A stretch of DNA of 64,000 nucleotides from Podospora pseudocomata. Taxonomy: Eukaryota > Ascomycota > Sordariomycetes > Sordariales > Podosporaceae. The DNA is taken from contig NW_026946363.1 of NCBI RefSeq assembly GCF_035222375.1, positions 3,410,001-3,474,000 on the forward strand, written 5' to 3'. This document shows positions 44,101 through 55,968 of the stretch, in pieces (the first letter of the stretch is position 1; the number at the start of each line of letters is the position of its first letter). The position numbers and the translations under genes are program-made. Below the pieces are notes generated by a model that was given only the letters and a program-made list of their open reading frames with translations, did no database searches and had not been told where the DNA came from.

Positions 44101-47044
44101 CTCTATACAGCGTACCCAATTAATATATTTAAATGTATGAATTATTATACCCCCGTTAGTAAACTTTATAATTTAAATACTATTAAAAATAAATAATTAT
44201 ATTTTACCGTTGCGTTGTATATTTGGCAATAATCTCTATTTAGTCGGGCATTACCGTTTTTTTTTCGGTACGAAGAAAAAAGATGTTCTACTAATAATCT
44301 AAAATCATTAATCTACCCTTTCTTCAAACTCTTGTTTCAATACTTCTGTAAGCTTTCATTTTACTTATCACTAGTCTAATAAGCCTTAAGTAACCGGAAC
44401 CTAACTCTTTTGTTAAACTACTTTTATGAACCTACGGTCCTTACTTTAATAATCCCTTTAATTACAGACGTAAAAGCTAAATACCCGCAGTATTTTACTG
44501 GTACACCCTTTTTCGGTGTTTTCTTTCGTTATTATAGCAAATATATTTATTAATCTTGAATAGTTTTATTAACATTATGAAGTTTATTCTTTGGATTTTA
44601 CCATTTAGATCGATGAAGGATAACATAGGTTCCTATAATCCTTATAGTAATACTATAAAAAGTGTTCATTTTATATTTTACCCTATATACAAGGTTTTTT
44701 TTTTCATTAATTAAATAGTGTTAAAATTACTTTAATAATAGATAATTATAACTGCTTCCATTAAACCTTGGGTTATAATTTTTATGTTATAACTATTTCG
44801 AAATTGGAGCTTTTTAAAGGTTTTATATATATTACGTTGAACACTGTTAAACCTATTCACTAGAGCCGTAATTTAAAGTTAACATCTGTCTCTAAACTTC
44901 TTAAATCAGAAAATAGGTTTTCATAATCAATCTTTTTCTATAATATCTCATTTTAAAATATAAACTATGGTAATCATAAATTCGTTTGTATACTATTATC
45001 TATTAATATCACCGTTTAGTAAACATCATCTCAAAGTATTTCTTTTTCTTACTTCCTTCCTATAGAGTAACGATTTCATTAATTAATGTAGAATCGTTGT
45101 TTCATACTTTTGCTTTACGTTTTTACTTCAGATGATATCATTTCTAATCCTTTAATGATTACTGGTCCCCGTAAAAACTTAAAAGACTTTTATTAGTTGT
45201 TAAGTTTTAACAGCGTACTTTTATTTCGAATTAAGCTATAAATAAACTGGTTTCGGTATTCCCGTTAAGAATTTTTACCTTTCGTGTTCTGAGTTTTGTT
45301 AAATCTTTTTATGATTATACTTTCGTTTCTTTACTATAATCTTAGCTTCAGTTTCGGCTAGTATATAATGTACCGTCCAATTTTTACTTGTAAATAAAAT
45401 ATATAATTAAAGGTTTTAGAATATATTAACTATGTTTACTAATTTTACTTTTTTAATCGTATCTGGATATTAATAAAAGGATGAATTGTAAGGATTAATG
45501 TATTATTGTTACAATTAAGAATTTGAAAATATAAAAGAATAAAAACTAGTCAAACAATCTTTTTCCCATTTATTTTAATAAGCTTTTTATCCTTTGGATA
45601 TCAATCAGAAATTTTACTAAGTTTTATTTATTACTGATACAGCTGGAATAAATTCTTTAGGACGCTTTTACAGGTTTTTAAATTTACATTACTAATCTAT
45701 TGGAAAAGGGTAATCTGGCCAATAACTTACACATAAAAAGGCACCAACAAATATTACCCTTAAGAAGGATTTCATAGGTTCTCCACTTCTAAACTTAAAT
45801 CTTTCTTTAATATAACAGCTCGGGCCAGTACAGAAGTACTGTGTCTTATATGCCGAACGTTTCCTAGTTTTATTTAATTTTGAAGATCTTGAATCATAAA
45901 TCATTTAATTTTTGTAATAAATATATCTAAAAAAAAGGGGAAAGGCACTGGGGCATAACGTAAAAGAAACTGTAAAGGGAATGCCAATAACCAAAGGTTA
46001 AAATAACCTTATATAAGAGTATTCTAGTCGCTTGAAAAGGCTATATAAAAAATGAATGTCTTTTTAATATCCAAAAACATACTTTATATAATAAATTCCG
46101 ATGTTATTTTTTAAAACACATTATCTTAGTGAATCACTATTTCCCATTAAATATCGAAACAGCTTGCTACGTATTATAAAATTGAATTTCAATATATCAA
46201 ATTATATACTACATCAAACATTATATTACGTTGTTTTTTCAAAGGATAATTACAAATCGTTACTAAATATGTACTTAGAAATAAGTATACATTACCAAGT
46301 CAATACTAAAAGAAATTAGATTAACAATCTCAGTATTATTTAATTTAAATTCATAACTAAAGAATATCTTAAAACATTCATAGTGGTTTTAATACTTTTA
46401 AAATATTAATTAATTTTATTTTATAGTTTTCAAATCTTAAATAAATTAAATAGCTGAATTAAATGTAACATTTATAGTTTCATCTACGACGGGTGAACAA
46501 TGTATAGAATTCAAATAGCGTAAAATAAGTCGGAGAAGGTATGGTTCATTCTTTATAAAAAATAGTAAAAAAACTGAGAAAGATTAATATAAAATCATTT
46601 CATCAATTTATAATGGATCATTCCAACCTTTACAAAAAAATTACGTATTTATTGAAACTTAATTGATTAATTTCCTATTGCTAAAGGTAAGCATATTAGT
46701 TTCTTTTATTGTATTTATACTCCAGTGTTTTTTTTTAAAAGATTATTTCAGGTTATGATAGTCGGATACCTATATATAACCTCGACCCCTATAGGAGGTG
46801 ATGTTCGGATATTAACAAGGTAACCGCGGGTACAAATTCTTATATTTTAATTATCTTCTTTATTGTTATTCTATTCCCTTTACTGTTATCAATTTCACTA
46901 AGTATCTTTCTTTTTTTTTTCAAGATTCAAATAAGATTTAAGATTATTATATTTGCTGTTTTAGAATAAAATTACAAATTTAATATACATATCTTTATAC
47001 TCTTGACCGAGGTTTTATTTTCTTTAATAGTACCAAAGTTTATA

Positions 47045-48174
47045 ACGTATATTATAAGCGAGTCGTACATATAAGCGAGTCGTACAGTCTCCACCACCCT
47101 ACAACAACTATCCTCAATTGCAACATAACAACACTAGAAACCAACTATAATTACATCAGAAACAGCCGAATCAGACGATTCTACAGCCTCCTGGCAAGTA
47201 CGTGCATTATGGCCAGGCTTGCCGCATACACCACAGCATTGAACCTTTGTACAAGCACCCCTACACCACTACCATCCGGCTGCGTTTCTTCCACTGCCTC
47301 CCCACCCACGGCCTTCTGGTCAAGTAGATCGTGTGCATCCTGCACAGTAAGTGATCCTCCAAACCGCACACGTGTTTTTGGCTCTCCTGCGCTTGCTTAG
47401 TGCCTCGTTGGCAAGGTGGTACTGCGCGGCCAAGATGATAAAGGAGGGATGGCCCAACCGAGGGCATTAACTCCTGGATTACCGTTGCCCATTCGCGGTT
47501 ACCAGGCTGGGCTAGTTTCGCCTTACTAAGGCCGTCCGAGGTCGTAACTACCATGCCCGCGAAGATAATACCCATCATAAACCCAGTCTCGTCGAAGTTG
47601 TAGATATCGTCATCTACAATACCGTACTTAGCCTTAGTGTTCCGTACGAGCGCAAACCACTCGGCAATGACCTTTGGATCCTCGCACTTAGCCCTCTGGT
47701 AGTCGTATCTACGCTTAAAACGCGTACGGAGCTGTGGCTGACGTTTGACGAAGTTATGTGCCCAGAACTTGCCAACAGGGGCGCGTCGCGTACGCGTAGC
47801 AGTTGGTTGGCCATATCATCTACACTACGCAATCTTGGTGGAAAAGCTCGCGTACATAGCTCAATAATATATCGGACAATAGCTTCCTCTTCCGATTGAG
47901 TCATCTTTTCGAATTGGGTGTTATATCGCGTCGTGCAGGCCGGCCGGCGCGTCGGTTAGAGAGTCATAGCTGGTACCTTGTAGAGCTTAGCTGCAGCTCG
48001 GAGGCTTAATTTTTCATTGATTCGAAGAGCCTCAAGGGCTAAGAGTATCCTGGCTTCCTTTGAAGTAGGAGGCATATTGGGTTGTGGAAAAAATTGATGT
48101 TAGGTGTAAGGAGGACGCGTCGTGGTGGAGACTGTACGACTCGCTTATATGTACGACTCGCTTATAATATACGT
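47045..48174 (-). mobile_element. Fot1/pogo-type element C, internally deleted (1130 bp)
   Basis: Flanked by TA. Both ends carry two units of TATAAGCGAGTCGTACA with a 17-bp period (47053 and 47070 left; 48133 and 48150 inverted right). About 0.7 kb of transposase sequence is missing relative to elements B and G: the frame jumps from YHLAN to the later NEALSKRR. The joint lies on GCCAA, a short sequence present at both deletion borders in the related copies. Confidence 0.9.
47134..48075 (-). pseudogene. Element C transposase remnant
   Basis: ATG at 48075 (MPPTSKEARILLALEALRIN) with the helix-turn-helix segment LRAAAKLYKVPAMTL, then a stop. Further fragments follow in shifting frames (SEEEAIVRYIIELCTRAFPP; YNFDETGFMMG region). 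It ends with a frameshifted zinc-knuckle region. The segment holding the second and third catalytic Asp is deleted, so it cannot encode an active enzyme. Confidence 0.85.
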
Positions 48175-49350
48175 TAAACTTATTATAATTTTAATATTAC
48201 TATGACAAATACTTATTTTACTACTAAAATCTTTTTTGGGATTTGAGTTATCACCCTTAAAAAAAACACTGAAAAATATAATCAGTTATGAGTTACTAAA
48301 ACTGGAAAAGTACGGAATTTTACAGCTATCTTCAACGCTTTTTACTCTTTCATCCAGCACATCTACTAACCTATATAGTAAGACGAATTAAACATAGATT
48401 GTAGGGATATTTATTTTAGTAAAACCCTATTTTAAAATCGAAAAGTAGTACCCTACTATTACTATAGTATTTAGCTTCCTATAACCCCTAGTTTATATAA
48501 CCTCAGTAGTTTCATAAAGCCTAATATTAAGTATTAGGTTCTATACGGCTTACTGTTATCCTTTTCATACACTTATCGGTTAGATTAACCGGCCGCATAC
48601 ATTTCATTGAAACATATATTGGGTTATAGGCATTAAAAGAACCAGGATACTAATCTAATAGGCTGGAAAGCAATTCATTAGGGTCCATATGTCATGAGTA
48701 ATAATAATAATACTACGTGCAAAGGTCAATACCCTACAACAGCAAAATAGTAATACTATATTCAAAGACCTTACAAATTTTATATAGTTTAGTATGATTG
48801 ATAAATACTCAGTTTCAAAGATTCAAAGAATTTTAAAAGGTAGAAGATTAAAAGATTACGAGGCCTCTACTTTAAACCCTATTTATTATAATATTTTAGA
48901 ATTTATATTCTAGATATATTCGTAATGGATCTTTTTTACAAAGCGCATGATTGTATAGCATGTATAAAAACATATATAAAAGACCTTGAAAATAGAAATA
49001 TATATAATGTCCCTATCTGCTTAAGTTTAAGACCTTTTCAAAATCTCTAAATTATATTACTTTCAAGTATATTTTGTACTTCTACTAAATCCAGGCGTAA
49101 TGAAATTACTTATTAGTTACGCTAAAAGATAGATTCAATATCTATAATAAAACAACACTGATAATATTAGAATGAAATAGTCTAATGATACTTCAGTAAA
49201 CTAATCTAAAACTACACCATATTTAATTATCATCATTCCGGTTACTCCAACTGCTTTTCTTTCCAAATTAACCTTTTTCACTATTGGTCTATTTTTTAAT
49301 ACCTTCTTTAACTATACCATCACACGACTTTTAATATTTCCTATAGACTA
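48175..49350. other. AT-rich spacer between elements C and D
   Basis: 1.2 kb of AT-rich DNA without any frame, repeat or RNA gene that I recognise. Confidence 0.6.
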
Positions 49351-49796
49351 ACGTGCGTGATAAGCGAGCGCCACAGATAAGCGAGCGCCGCACTTTTCGA
49401 CGCGACCTGACCCTCCACCTTCAACAATCCATTTCTCAACCAAAAACCATGTCTTCTACCTCTAACGAAGCTAGAGTAATTCTGGCCGCTGCGGCTGGAG
49501 GGTCACTTACTATACAAGAGGCACAGGATCTACTGGTTCAGAAGGCTGTGGGTGAGCAGGTAGCCCAGGAAATACGACAAAGTGGTGGTGGTACAGGGGG
49601 GTCTCGTACGAAGATTCGGTGCTGTAGCGTGTGCGGTAAGCCTGGCCATAATGCACGTACATGCCAGGAGGCTGCAGAATCATCTGATTCATCTGTTTCC
49701 GATTCAGTTATAGTTATTTCCTAGTGTTGTGGTTGTGTAATTGAGGATAGCTGTGGTAGGGTGGTAGAAAGTGCGGCGCTCGCTTATCACGCACGT
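49351..49796 (+). mobile_element. 446-bp MITE-like derivative, element D
   Basis: Has the same iteron type as the right end of element B. The left end has two 17-bp units (GATAAGCGAGCGCCACA at 49359, GATAAGCGAGCGCCGCA at 49376); the right end has only one (49772-49788). The left flank is TA, the right flank is CA instead of TA. The first 100 bp, including the leader and start codon, match the start of element B; the inside is joined directly to the last part of the transposase gene. Confidence 0.88.
49449..49724 (+). CDS. Intact 91-aa ORF: transposase start fused in frame to its zinc knuckle
   Basis: ATG at 49449. The first residues (MSSTSNEARVILAAA) equal the N-terminus of element B transposase; from AGGSLTIQEAQDLL on it is the transposase C-terminus with a CCHC knuckle (CSVCGKPGHNARTCQ) and an acidic Ser-rich end. 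No helix-turn-helix and no catalytic residue remain. The deletion keeps frame, and no stop or frameshift has entered, unlike all larger copies in the window. If expressed it would be a small nucleic-acid-binding or dimerisation peptide; expression is unproven and the open frame may be chance. Confidence 0.6.
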   Translation: MSSTSNEARVILAAAAGGSLTIQEAQDLLVQKAVGEQVAQEIRQSGGGTGGSRTKIRCCSVCGKPGHNARTCQEAAESSDSSVSDSVIVIS

Positions 49797-50177
49797 CAGG
49801 CCGAAAATACTCTGTTTATTATCCCTAATTTTATTATCCATACTTTCTAACACTTTAATACAAATCTACTATCGTGGTCGGTAATAAACTCCTTTAGCTA
49901 TATATATATTTATAACATAACGAAATATTATATCCACTAATTTCTCCGCTGATTCAATTTCTTTATAAAGTAAGAATTGCGATCATTTAATAATTCTATT
50001 GACTTTCACAAATATTCTGTTATATTTCACACTAATTTTTATATTGCTTAACTTTAGTCTTTTAATAAAAAAGTTTATCGTAAGTAGATGCTATAGTTAT
50101 TTTTGTTATTAAAAATAACTTTAAAGATTTATAATGTTTCTTCTTTTTAACCCTTACTTTCTTTTATATATGATATA
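49797..50177. other. AT-rich spacer between elements D and E
   Basis: About 380 bp of AT-rich DNA without recognisable content. Confidence 0.6.
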
Positions 50178-52035
50178 ACGTGATCCACCATCGAGCGGGA
50201 CACCCCATCGACCGGGACACTTTTTCTCCCACTATAACCACCCAACTTCAATTCGCGTTTTCTCTATCACAACAATGTCCGACAGCTTGCCAGAAAATCG
50301 AGTCCTTTTAGCGATCAATGCGATTCGATCAACACCGCGCTTGAGCATCCGACGCGCCGCAGAAATATACAACGTGCCCAAGTCCACAATTGCTGCGAGA
50401 ATGAAGGGCCGAGTTGCGAAGTTCGACAGTTACAACGCACGTTCGAATTTGACTACGATAGAAGAGGAGGTGATTGTTCAATATGTACTCGACCGAGATT
50501 CGCGAGGGTTTTCGCCCCGGATTGTCGACGTGGGTGATATGGCCAATCTCCTGCTTCGGAAACGCGGTGCGCGACAGGTCGGAAAGAACTGGCCAGACCG
50601 CTTCGTTACCCGACGTCCAGAGTTAAAGACGCGTTTTAATCGCGTCTATGACTATCAAAGAGGCCTCTGTGAAGATCCTGCAATTATCGAGCCATGGTTC
50701 CGACTGGTTGCCAACATGCGTGCGAAATACGGCATCCTCGACTGCGACTTCTACAACTTCGACGAGACGGGCTTTATGATGGGCATGATACGGCCAGGGA
50801 TGGTGGTCACGCGCTCCGATCGGGTCGGTAAACCAAAGGCTATTCAGCCGGGCAATCGAGAATGGGCGACAGCGATTTGCACTGTCGCTGGCGACGGGTA
50901 TGTGGTGCCGCCTTTCTTGGTGGTGAAGGGCCGTTTCCACCTCGCCAGCTGGTACTCCGAACATCAGATACCTGACGACTGGGCCGTCGCAACAACAACC
51001 AACGGATGGACAGATAATAAGACTGCTCTGGAATGGCTGCAGCATTTTGATGAGCACACTAAACACCGTCGGAGGGTGTATATCGGATGCTGGTGCTCGA
51101 CGGCCATGAGAGCCATGTTAACGCCGAATTCGAGGACTATTGCAAGGAGAATAACATTGTCACCATTTGTCTGCCTTCCCATTCCTCGCATCTTACCCAG
51201 CCTCTCGATGTGGGTTGTTATAGCGTCCTAAAGAAGATGTACGGTGCTGAAATCGAGCACTTCATCAAAGCCCGGATCACGCATATCACGAAGCCCGAGT
51301 TCTTCCTTGCGTTCAAAGCCGCCTTCAGCCGGACTTTCACCCAAGAAAACGTTCTCGGGGGTTTTCGGGGGTCTGGACTTATCCCTACGACCCGCAGGCC
51401 GTCCTTTCGAAGCTAGATGTCAAGTTGCGGACACCAACCCCCCCTGGGACCCCTGATGGGCCACCAACACCTTGGGCCTTTAAGACGCCCAAGACTACCA
51501 ACGAAGCCCTCTCGCAGTCTACCCTTATTAAAGTTCGGATTGCAAGACATCAGTCGAGCTCTCCGACTCCGATTTTAGCTGCTGTTGATCAGCTTTCGAA
51601 AGGAATGCAGGTATTTTCCCATCAGGTGACCCTTTTACAAGCCGAGGTACGGACACTTCAGGAGGCCAACGAAGCACTTTCCAAGCGCCGGAGGGCCAAA
51701 CGGACGCGTCTCCAAGATGGAGGGGCCATTAATGGAAGCCAGGCTAGGGATATAATGGCAGAGAAGGGCGTAGTTGAAGCGGAAGGACGCGTCGAAAGCG
51801 GAAATGAAGGGTCGTCAAAGAGGCGTCGGATGGGTTCGCGGCACTGTGGCATCTGCCGCAAGACTGGCCACAATGCAAGGACATGCCCAGAGACTGGGGA
51901 AACAGATGCTTCAAGTGATGCTGAGTAGCTGCAATTGATTTGATTAGTGTTTTATGGGATTTTAGAGTTTGTTGTGGTTGTGGTCTGGAAAAGTGTCCCG
52001 GTCGATGGGGTGTCCCGCTCGATGGTGGATCACGT
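50178..52035 (+). mobile_element. Fot1/pogo-type DNA transposon, element E
   Basis: 1858 bp, TA on both sides, ends starting ACGTGATCCACC as in element A. Iterons differ from A: CATCGAGCGGGACAC and CATCGACCGGGACAC, 17 bp apart (50189 and 50206; inverted at 51993 and 52010). The body from about 50490 to 51880 is almost identical to element A, while the leader, first part of the gene and 3' UTR are not. Confidence 0.93.
50275..51928 (+). pseudogene. Element E transposase, frameshifted
   Basis: MSDSLPENRVLLAINAIRST, helix-turn-helix IRRAAEIYNVPKSTIAARM, CENP-B-like region and YNFDETGFMMG as in element A. One G is missing at about 51076 (GGAGGG against GGAGGGG in A), just before LVLDGHESH, and one C at about 51385 (ATCCC against ATCCCC), just before YDP. 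QPLDVG is intact here, in the second frame. The C-terminal CCHC is CGICRKTGHNARTCP. Lesions are at other sites than in element A, so each copy is open where the other is broken. Confidence 0.9.
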
Positions 52036-52776
52036 TAATTAAATAGTTTTTCAAATATTCTTTAATTTTACTGTAGTCTATATAATACTTATGCATCCTC
52101 CGAACTTCTATTTATAAATTCGTATTTTTCATCTTGTCTTATTACTTAACTTTAAATACGCTCGATTTTTACACTATAGTTTTCTTTAACTATCTTTTTA
52201 AATACTTTACAAGTTTAATTTTTCCTGTTATTATAATTTCAAATATCGTCACTCAACTTTCTTTATTAATTATTGAAAATAATATATTTCTAAGATACTA
52301 TATAATACCTTATTTATAGGTAAAGTAAATATTTACTATTACTTTTTAAGGTTTTGTAGAATAATAATAGTAATTCTTTAAGTATATTTTTATAATAATT
52401 AGTTCCCCGGTTTGATACGCTTACTTTACTATTTTCCCAATCTTTCTTATAATTGATTTGAAAATAAACTTTAAAAGAAACATTAATCATTATATTTATC
52501 ATATATTAAAAAGGTTTATAATCATGCAGTATTGTAAGCTCTTATACCTTTCATAAATCTATAATTTTTAATTAATACTATTAAAATATAGCCTTTACTC
52601 TTCAAAAGTTTCGAGAATAGTAAGTAGTTCTTTTTTATAAATTAAATAGTTTCAAGCGCCCCCTCTAGTTTCTTCAAAAAAACGGTTACAGGGCATAAAT
52701 TTCCATTGTTATTTCGTTAACTTAATTATTTATGAATCCTATTATTTAATATATTAACTTTAACTTTAAATAGTTA
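52036..52776. other. AT-rich spacer between elements E and F
   Basis: About 740 bp, AT-rich, no recognisable feature; short frames are compositional. Confidence 0.6.
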
Positions 52777-54634
52777 ACGTAGTTGATAAGCGAATGACAC
52801 AGATAAGCGAATGACACACGAAATCGAACCTGCGCAACAAAATCTATATCTATTCCACTAAAACAACTCAAAACAAATGAAACTACTCGGAGTCGTCTTC
52901 CTCAGACGTTTCCACAACTATCTGACAAGTGCGCGCATTGTGGCCAGGCTCGCCGCAGTTGCCACAACGCCGCGCGCGCGTCTCAGCCCTCGGCTTCCGA
53001 CCACTACCCGCCGGCGTTTCCTCCTTGATCTGCACCTCAACCTCTCTCTGACCCTGTATATCCTGTGCATCCTGTACACTAAGCGATCCTCCTTGCCGCA
53101 GCCGTTGTTTTTTGGCCCTTCGGCGCTTGCTGAGCGCCTCATTCGCTGCTCGAAGGCTCTGGTTCTCCGACTTTAACAATGCCAACTGATGCATTATCTT
53201 AGATGTCCCTTTCGCAAAGATATCAACCGCCCTTAAAATCTCGGTTGGAGAGCTATTTTGATGCCGAGCAATTCGATTCTTAATGAGGGTAGACTGCGAA
53301 AAGGCTTCGGTTGGGTTGTTTGGGGTCTTGGAAACCCAGGTGTGGGCACTGCCAGGCCGCGGGTTCGAGGGAGTTGGTGTCTTTAAACGAACGTCGAGCT
53401 GGGAGATCACTTTCTCAGGGTCCAAAGGAACAAGTCCAGCGCCTCGGAAACCTCCCCGAATGTTGTCGCTCGTCATTGCTGCCTGGTGCGCTGCGAAGAT
53501 GGCGGGAAGGAAGTCCTCCTTAGTGATGTGGGTTATGCTTGCCCGCATCATCCCCTCGATCTGCTTGCCGTATGCCGTCTTGAGCGGGCTGAAACAGCCA
53601 ACATCAGTGGCTGGAGGATGTGAGATGAGTGAGGAGGCATACAGAGGGTGATAATGTTATTCTCCTTGCAGTAGACCTCGAAATCGGTCGAGTGGTGGCT
53701 GTCGTGGCCGTCGAGGACGAGGAGGCGATGAACCCCCGCTGTTCGAGCTTTGGTATGCCTGTCGAAGTGCTGAATCCATTCTAGGCCTCTCTCGTTGGTT
53801 GTCCAACCGTTTTCGGCTGTTGCAATGACCCAGTCCTTGGGCAATGGGCTGTTCTCGTACCAAGAGGAGAGGTGGTACTTGCCCTTGACGATGATGAACG
53901 GCGGGATCGCCCAGCCGGTAGCATTGACGCCCTGGATCACCGTTGCCCCTCTCGATTGCCAGGCTGCTTCGATTTTGCCCTGCCACGCCGTTCGGGCTTG
54001 TGACAACCATTGCGGTTGAGATAACGCCCATTATAAACCCAGTCTCGTCAAAGTTGTAGATATCCGCCTCCAGGATACCATATTTCGCAATTGTGTTCCG
54101 CACCAGCGCGAACCAGCCACGAATAATCTCTGGATCTTCGCATTGGGCCCTCTGGTAGTCGTATTTCCGATTAAAACGCGTGGTGAGTTTTAGATGCCGT
54201 TTAACGAAGTTGTGTGCCCAACGCGTCCCGACGCGTTGGGCGTCGCGTTCGGCAAGCAGTCGATTCGCCATATCTTCCACACCAGACAAGCGGGGAGGAA
54301 GTCCTTTGGAATCTAGATCGAGGATATACTGAACAATGACCGATTCTTCTAAGTCGGTCAATTTCCGCGAGTTGGCTGGAATATCGCGTCGTGATTGCAT
54401 GCCACGTCTGCGACGACTTAGTTTTTGGTGATCCACACCATATATCTTACCAGCGGCTCGAGCGCTTAGGTTCGGGTCATTTTGCATTGCCTGGAGAGCC
54501 AAGAACAACTGGGCATCGTCGTTTTTGTACGACATATTTGTGTTGTAAAGAAAACTAGAGAAGAAGCTGGGAGATGCGTGGTGCCGACGTCGTGTGTCAT
54601 TCGCTTATCTGTGTCATTCGCTTATCAACTACGT
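52777..54634 (-). mobile_element. Fot1/pogo-type DNA transposon, element F
   Basis: 1858 bp, flanked by TA. Both ends carry two 17-bp units GATAAGCGAATGACACA (52785 and 52802; inverted at 54593 and 54610). The transposase on the minus strand is more diverged from B and G than these are from each other. Confidence 0.92.
52883..54535 (-). pseudogene. Element F transposase, at least three frameshifts
   Basis: ATG at 54535 (MSYKNDDAQLFLALQAMQND), helix-turn-helix ARAAGKIYGVDHQKLSRRR, CENP-B-like region (RVGTRWAHNFVKRHLKL), YNFDETGFIMG. Two frame changes occur within about 53930-53990, in the region that should read QPGNREWATVIQG. A one-base loss at about 53605 splits QP|LDVG, the third catalytic motif. 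LLVLDGHDSHH lies in the middle frame. The C-terminal frame ends with CGNCGEPGHNARTCQ and an acidic tail. Confidence 0.88.
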
Positions 54635-55393
54635 TATCGTTAGTATAGTAACCGTTGAATAACTATAATTTCATTGCTTCTTTTGATTTAATCTTATAGT
54701 CCCACGGTCTTTTTTTTAAAAATCTTCTTAAATACTTATCCGTGAAAGCTAAGTATCCTCGATATTCTACCGATACTATTTTTTCCTCGCCCTTCTCCAT
54801 ATTATGATAGTAAAGGTATTTGTTAACCTCCTACATCTTCATTAATATCGTTAACTTTACTTCGATTTTACCGCTTATATTAATAAGATATATTACTATT
54901 TCTCAAGCACTTTACGCTAGTGCTATAAAAGGTACTTATTCTATACTTTACTTTACATATATTTCTAATTTCCTATCGTTAATTAAATACTTTTAAGGTT
55001 CTCTTAATCGTTAGTAGTTACACTCTCACTAATCGATACCTAAATTATTGTTCATATATTAAAGTTATTCACGAGTATCGGGTCGTTATCCAATACCTTC
55101 GCTTTATAGTAATATTTCTGATAATACCGTTCGTTGTTTATTAGAAATTACCGGTTTTCGCGAGAGGCCGCAAAATATTTTTGAGTAGTTATATCGTTTA
55201 AAAGGATTTTGCTATTTTAAATTTTTTAATAACGTAAAATCTTTTAACTATTTTTACTTAACTTTTTTTTATTTTCCGTTTGAAAAAAAAACTATACTGT
55301 CGTCCGTATTCTAACCGTCCGCACACTCAATATAGTATTTTACATACTTTAAAGCGAATTATTTTACTTGAAAAATATTTTTTAGTTTAACTA
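54635..55393. other. AT-rich spacer before the Copia element
   Basis: About 760 bp, AT-rich, without recognisable coding or RNA features. Confidence 0.6.
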
Positions 55394-55925
55394 TGTTTGC
55401 TGCGTTGCCCTATAGGTCTGTAATACAGTACCTACAGGGGAGCTACAGCGAACTATGCGCTTGTAGCAGTGCGTAGCGGAAGCTGGAGAAAAAGGGGATA
55501 CGACAGCAGTGCTGAAGGAAGCAAGACCACTGTTATCACAGTGGGCAAGACGCCACAGTACAGAGGCTTTGAGTGCTTGTACGTAGTCTAATACAGAGGC
55601 TTTTAGTGCATGTATGTCATTGGCTTATATTCTTGCTTATGCTTATTCTATATACAGGATTGAGAGGAGAGGAGAGGTCTACTTATATAAGTGTGCTGGC
55701 CTTCCAGCAGGCTCTGTGGGGCACTGGGCCCCCATAGAGTAGCAAGGTATTCTGTGGGACAACTAAGCTATGGATGGTATAGCTAATGTTCTATGGACTT
55801 CGATATCCTTCGACAGCTGACAAACCTTCCTTTGATGTCTCCCGGGTAGGTTTGTAGGGAAGAAGTTAGACCTTCCCAGTACCTCAACACCTGAGTCTTA
55901 CCTGGCACCTATTATGTGCCACACA
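55394..55925 (-). repeat. Copia 3' LTR (532 bp)
   Basis: Same sequence as 60802-61333. Upstream of it in element orientation is an impure purine tract (AGAGGGGTAGCAA) at the polypurine tract position. Confidence 0.93.
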
Positions 55926-55968
55926 TTGCTACCCCTCTGTGGCTTTATAGGTGCCACTGAGCCCCCCT

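Larger units (their letters stand above)
39232..47044. other. AT-rich repeat graveyard, no intact gene
   Basis: 7.8 kb of strongly AT-rich sequence with stop codons in all frames. Short open frames inside (for example 43817-44008, 46101-46319) are chance products of this composition. Two GC-richer islands, at 39831-40074 and 40694 to about 41120, stand out and look like retrotransposon LTR remnants. A degenerate tRNA-like segment lies at about 40322-40380. I recognise no coding sequence. Confidence 0.7.

Noticed and set aside
43817-46319. Several 60-72 codon open frames in the AT-rich region
   Set aside because: Composed of Asn, Ile, Tyr, Lys, Phe as expected by chance from AT-rich sequence; no family resemblance.
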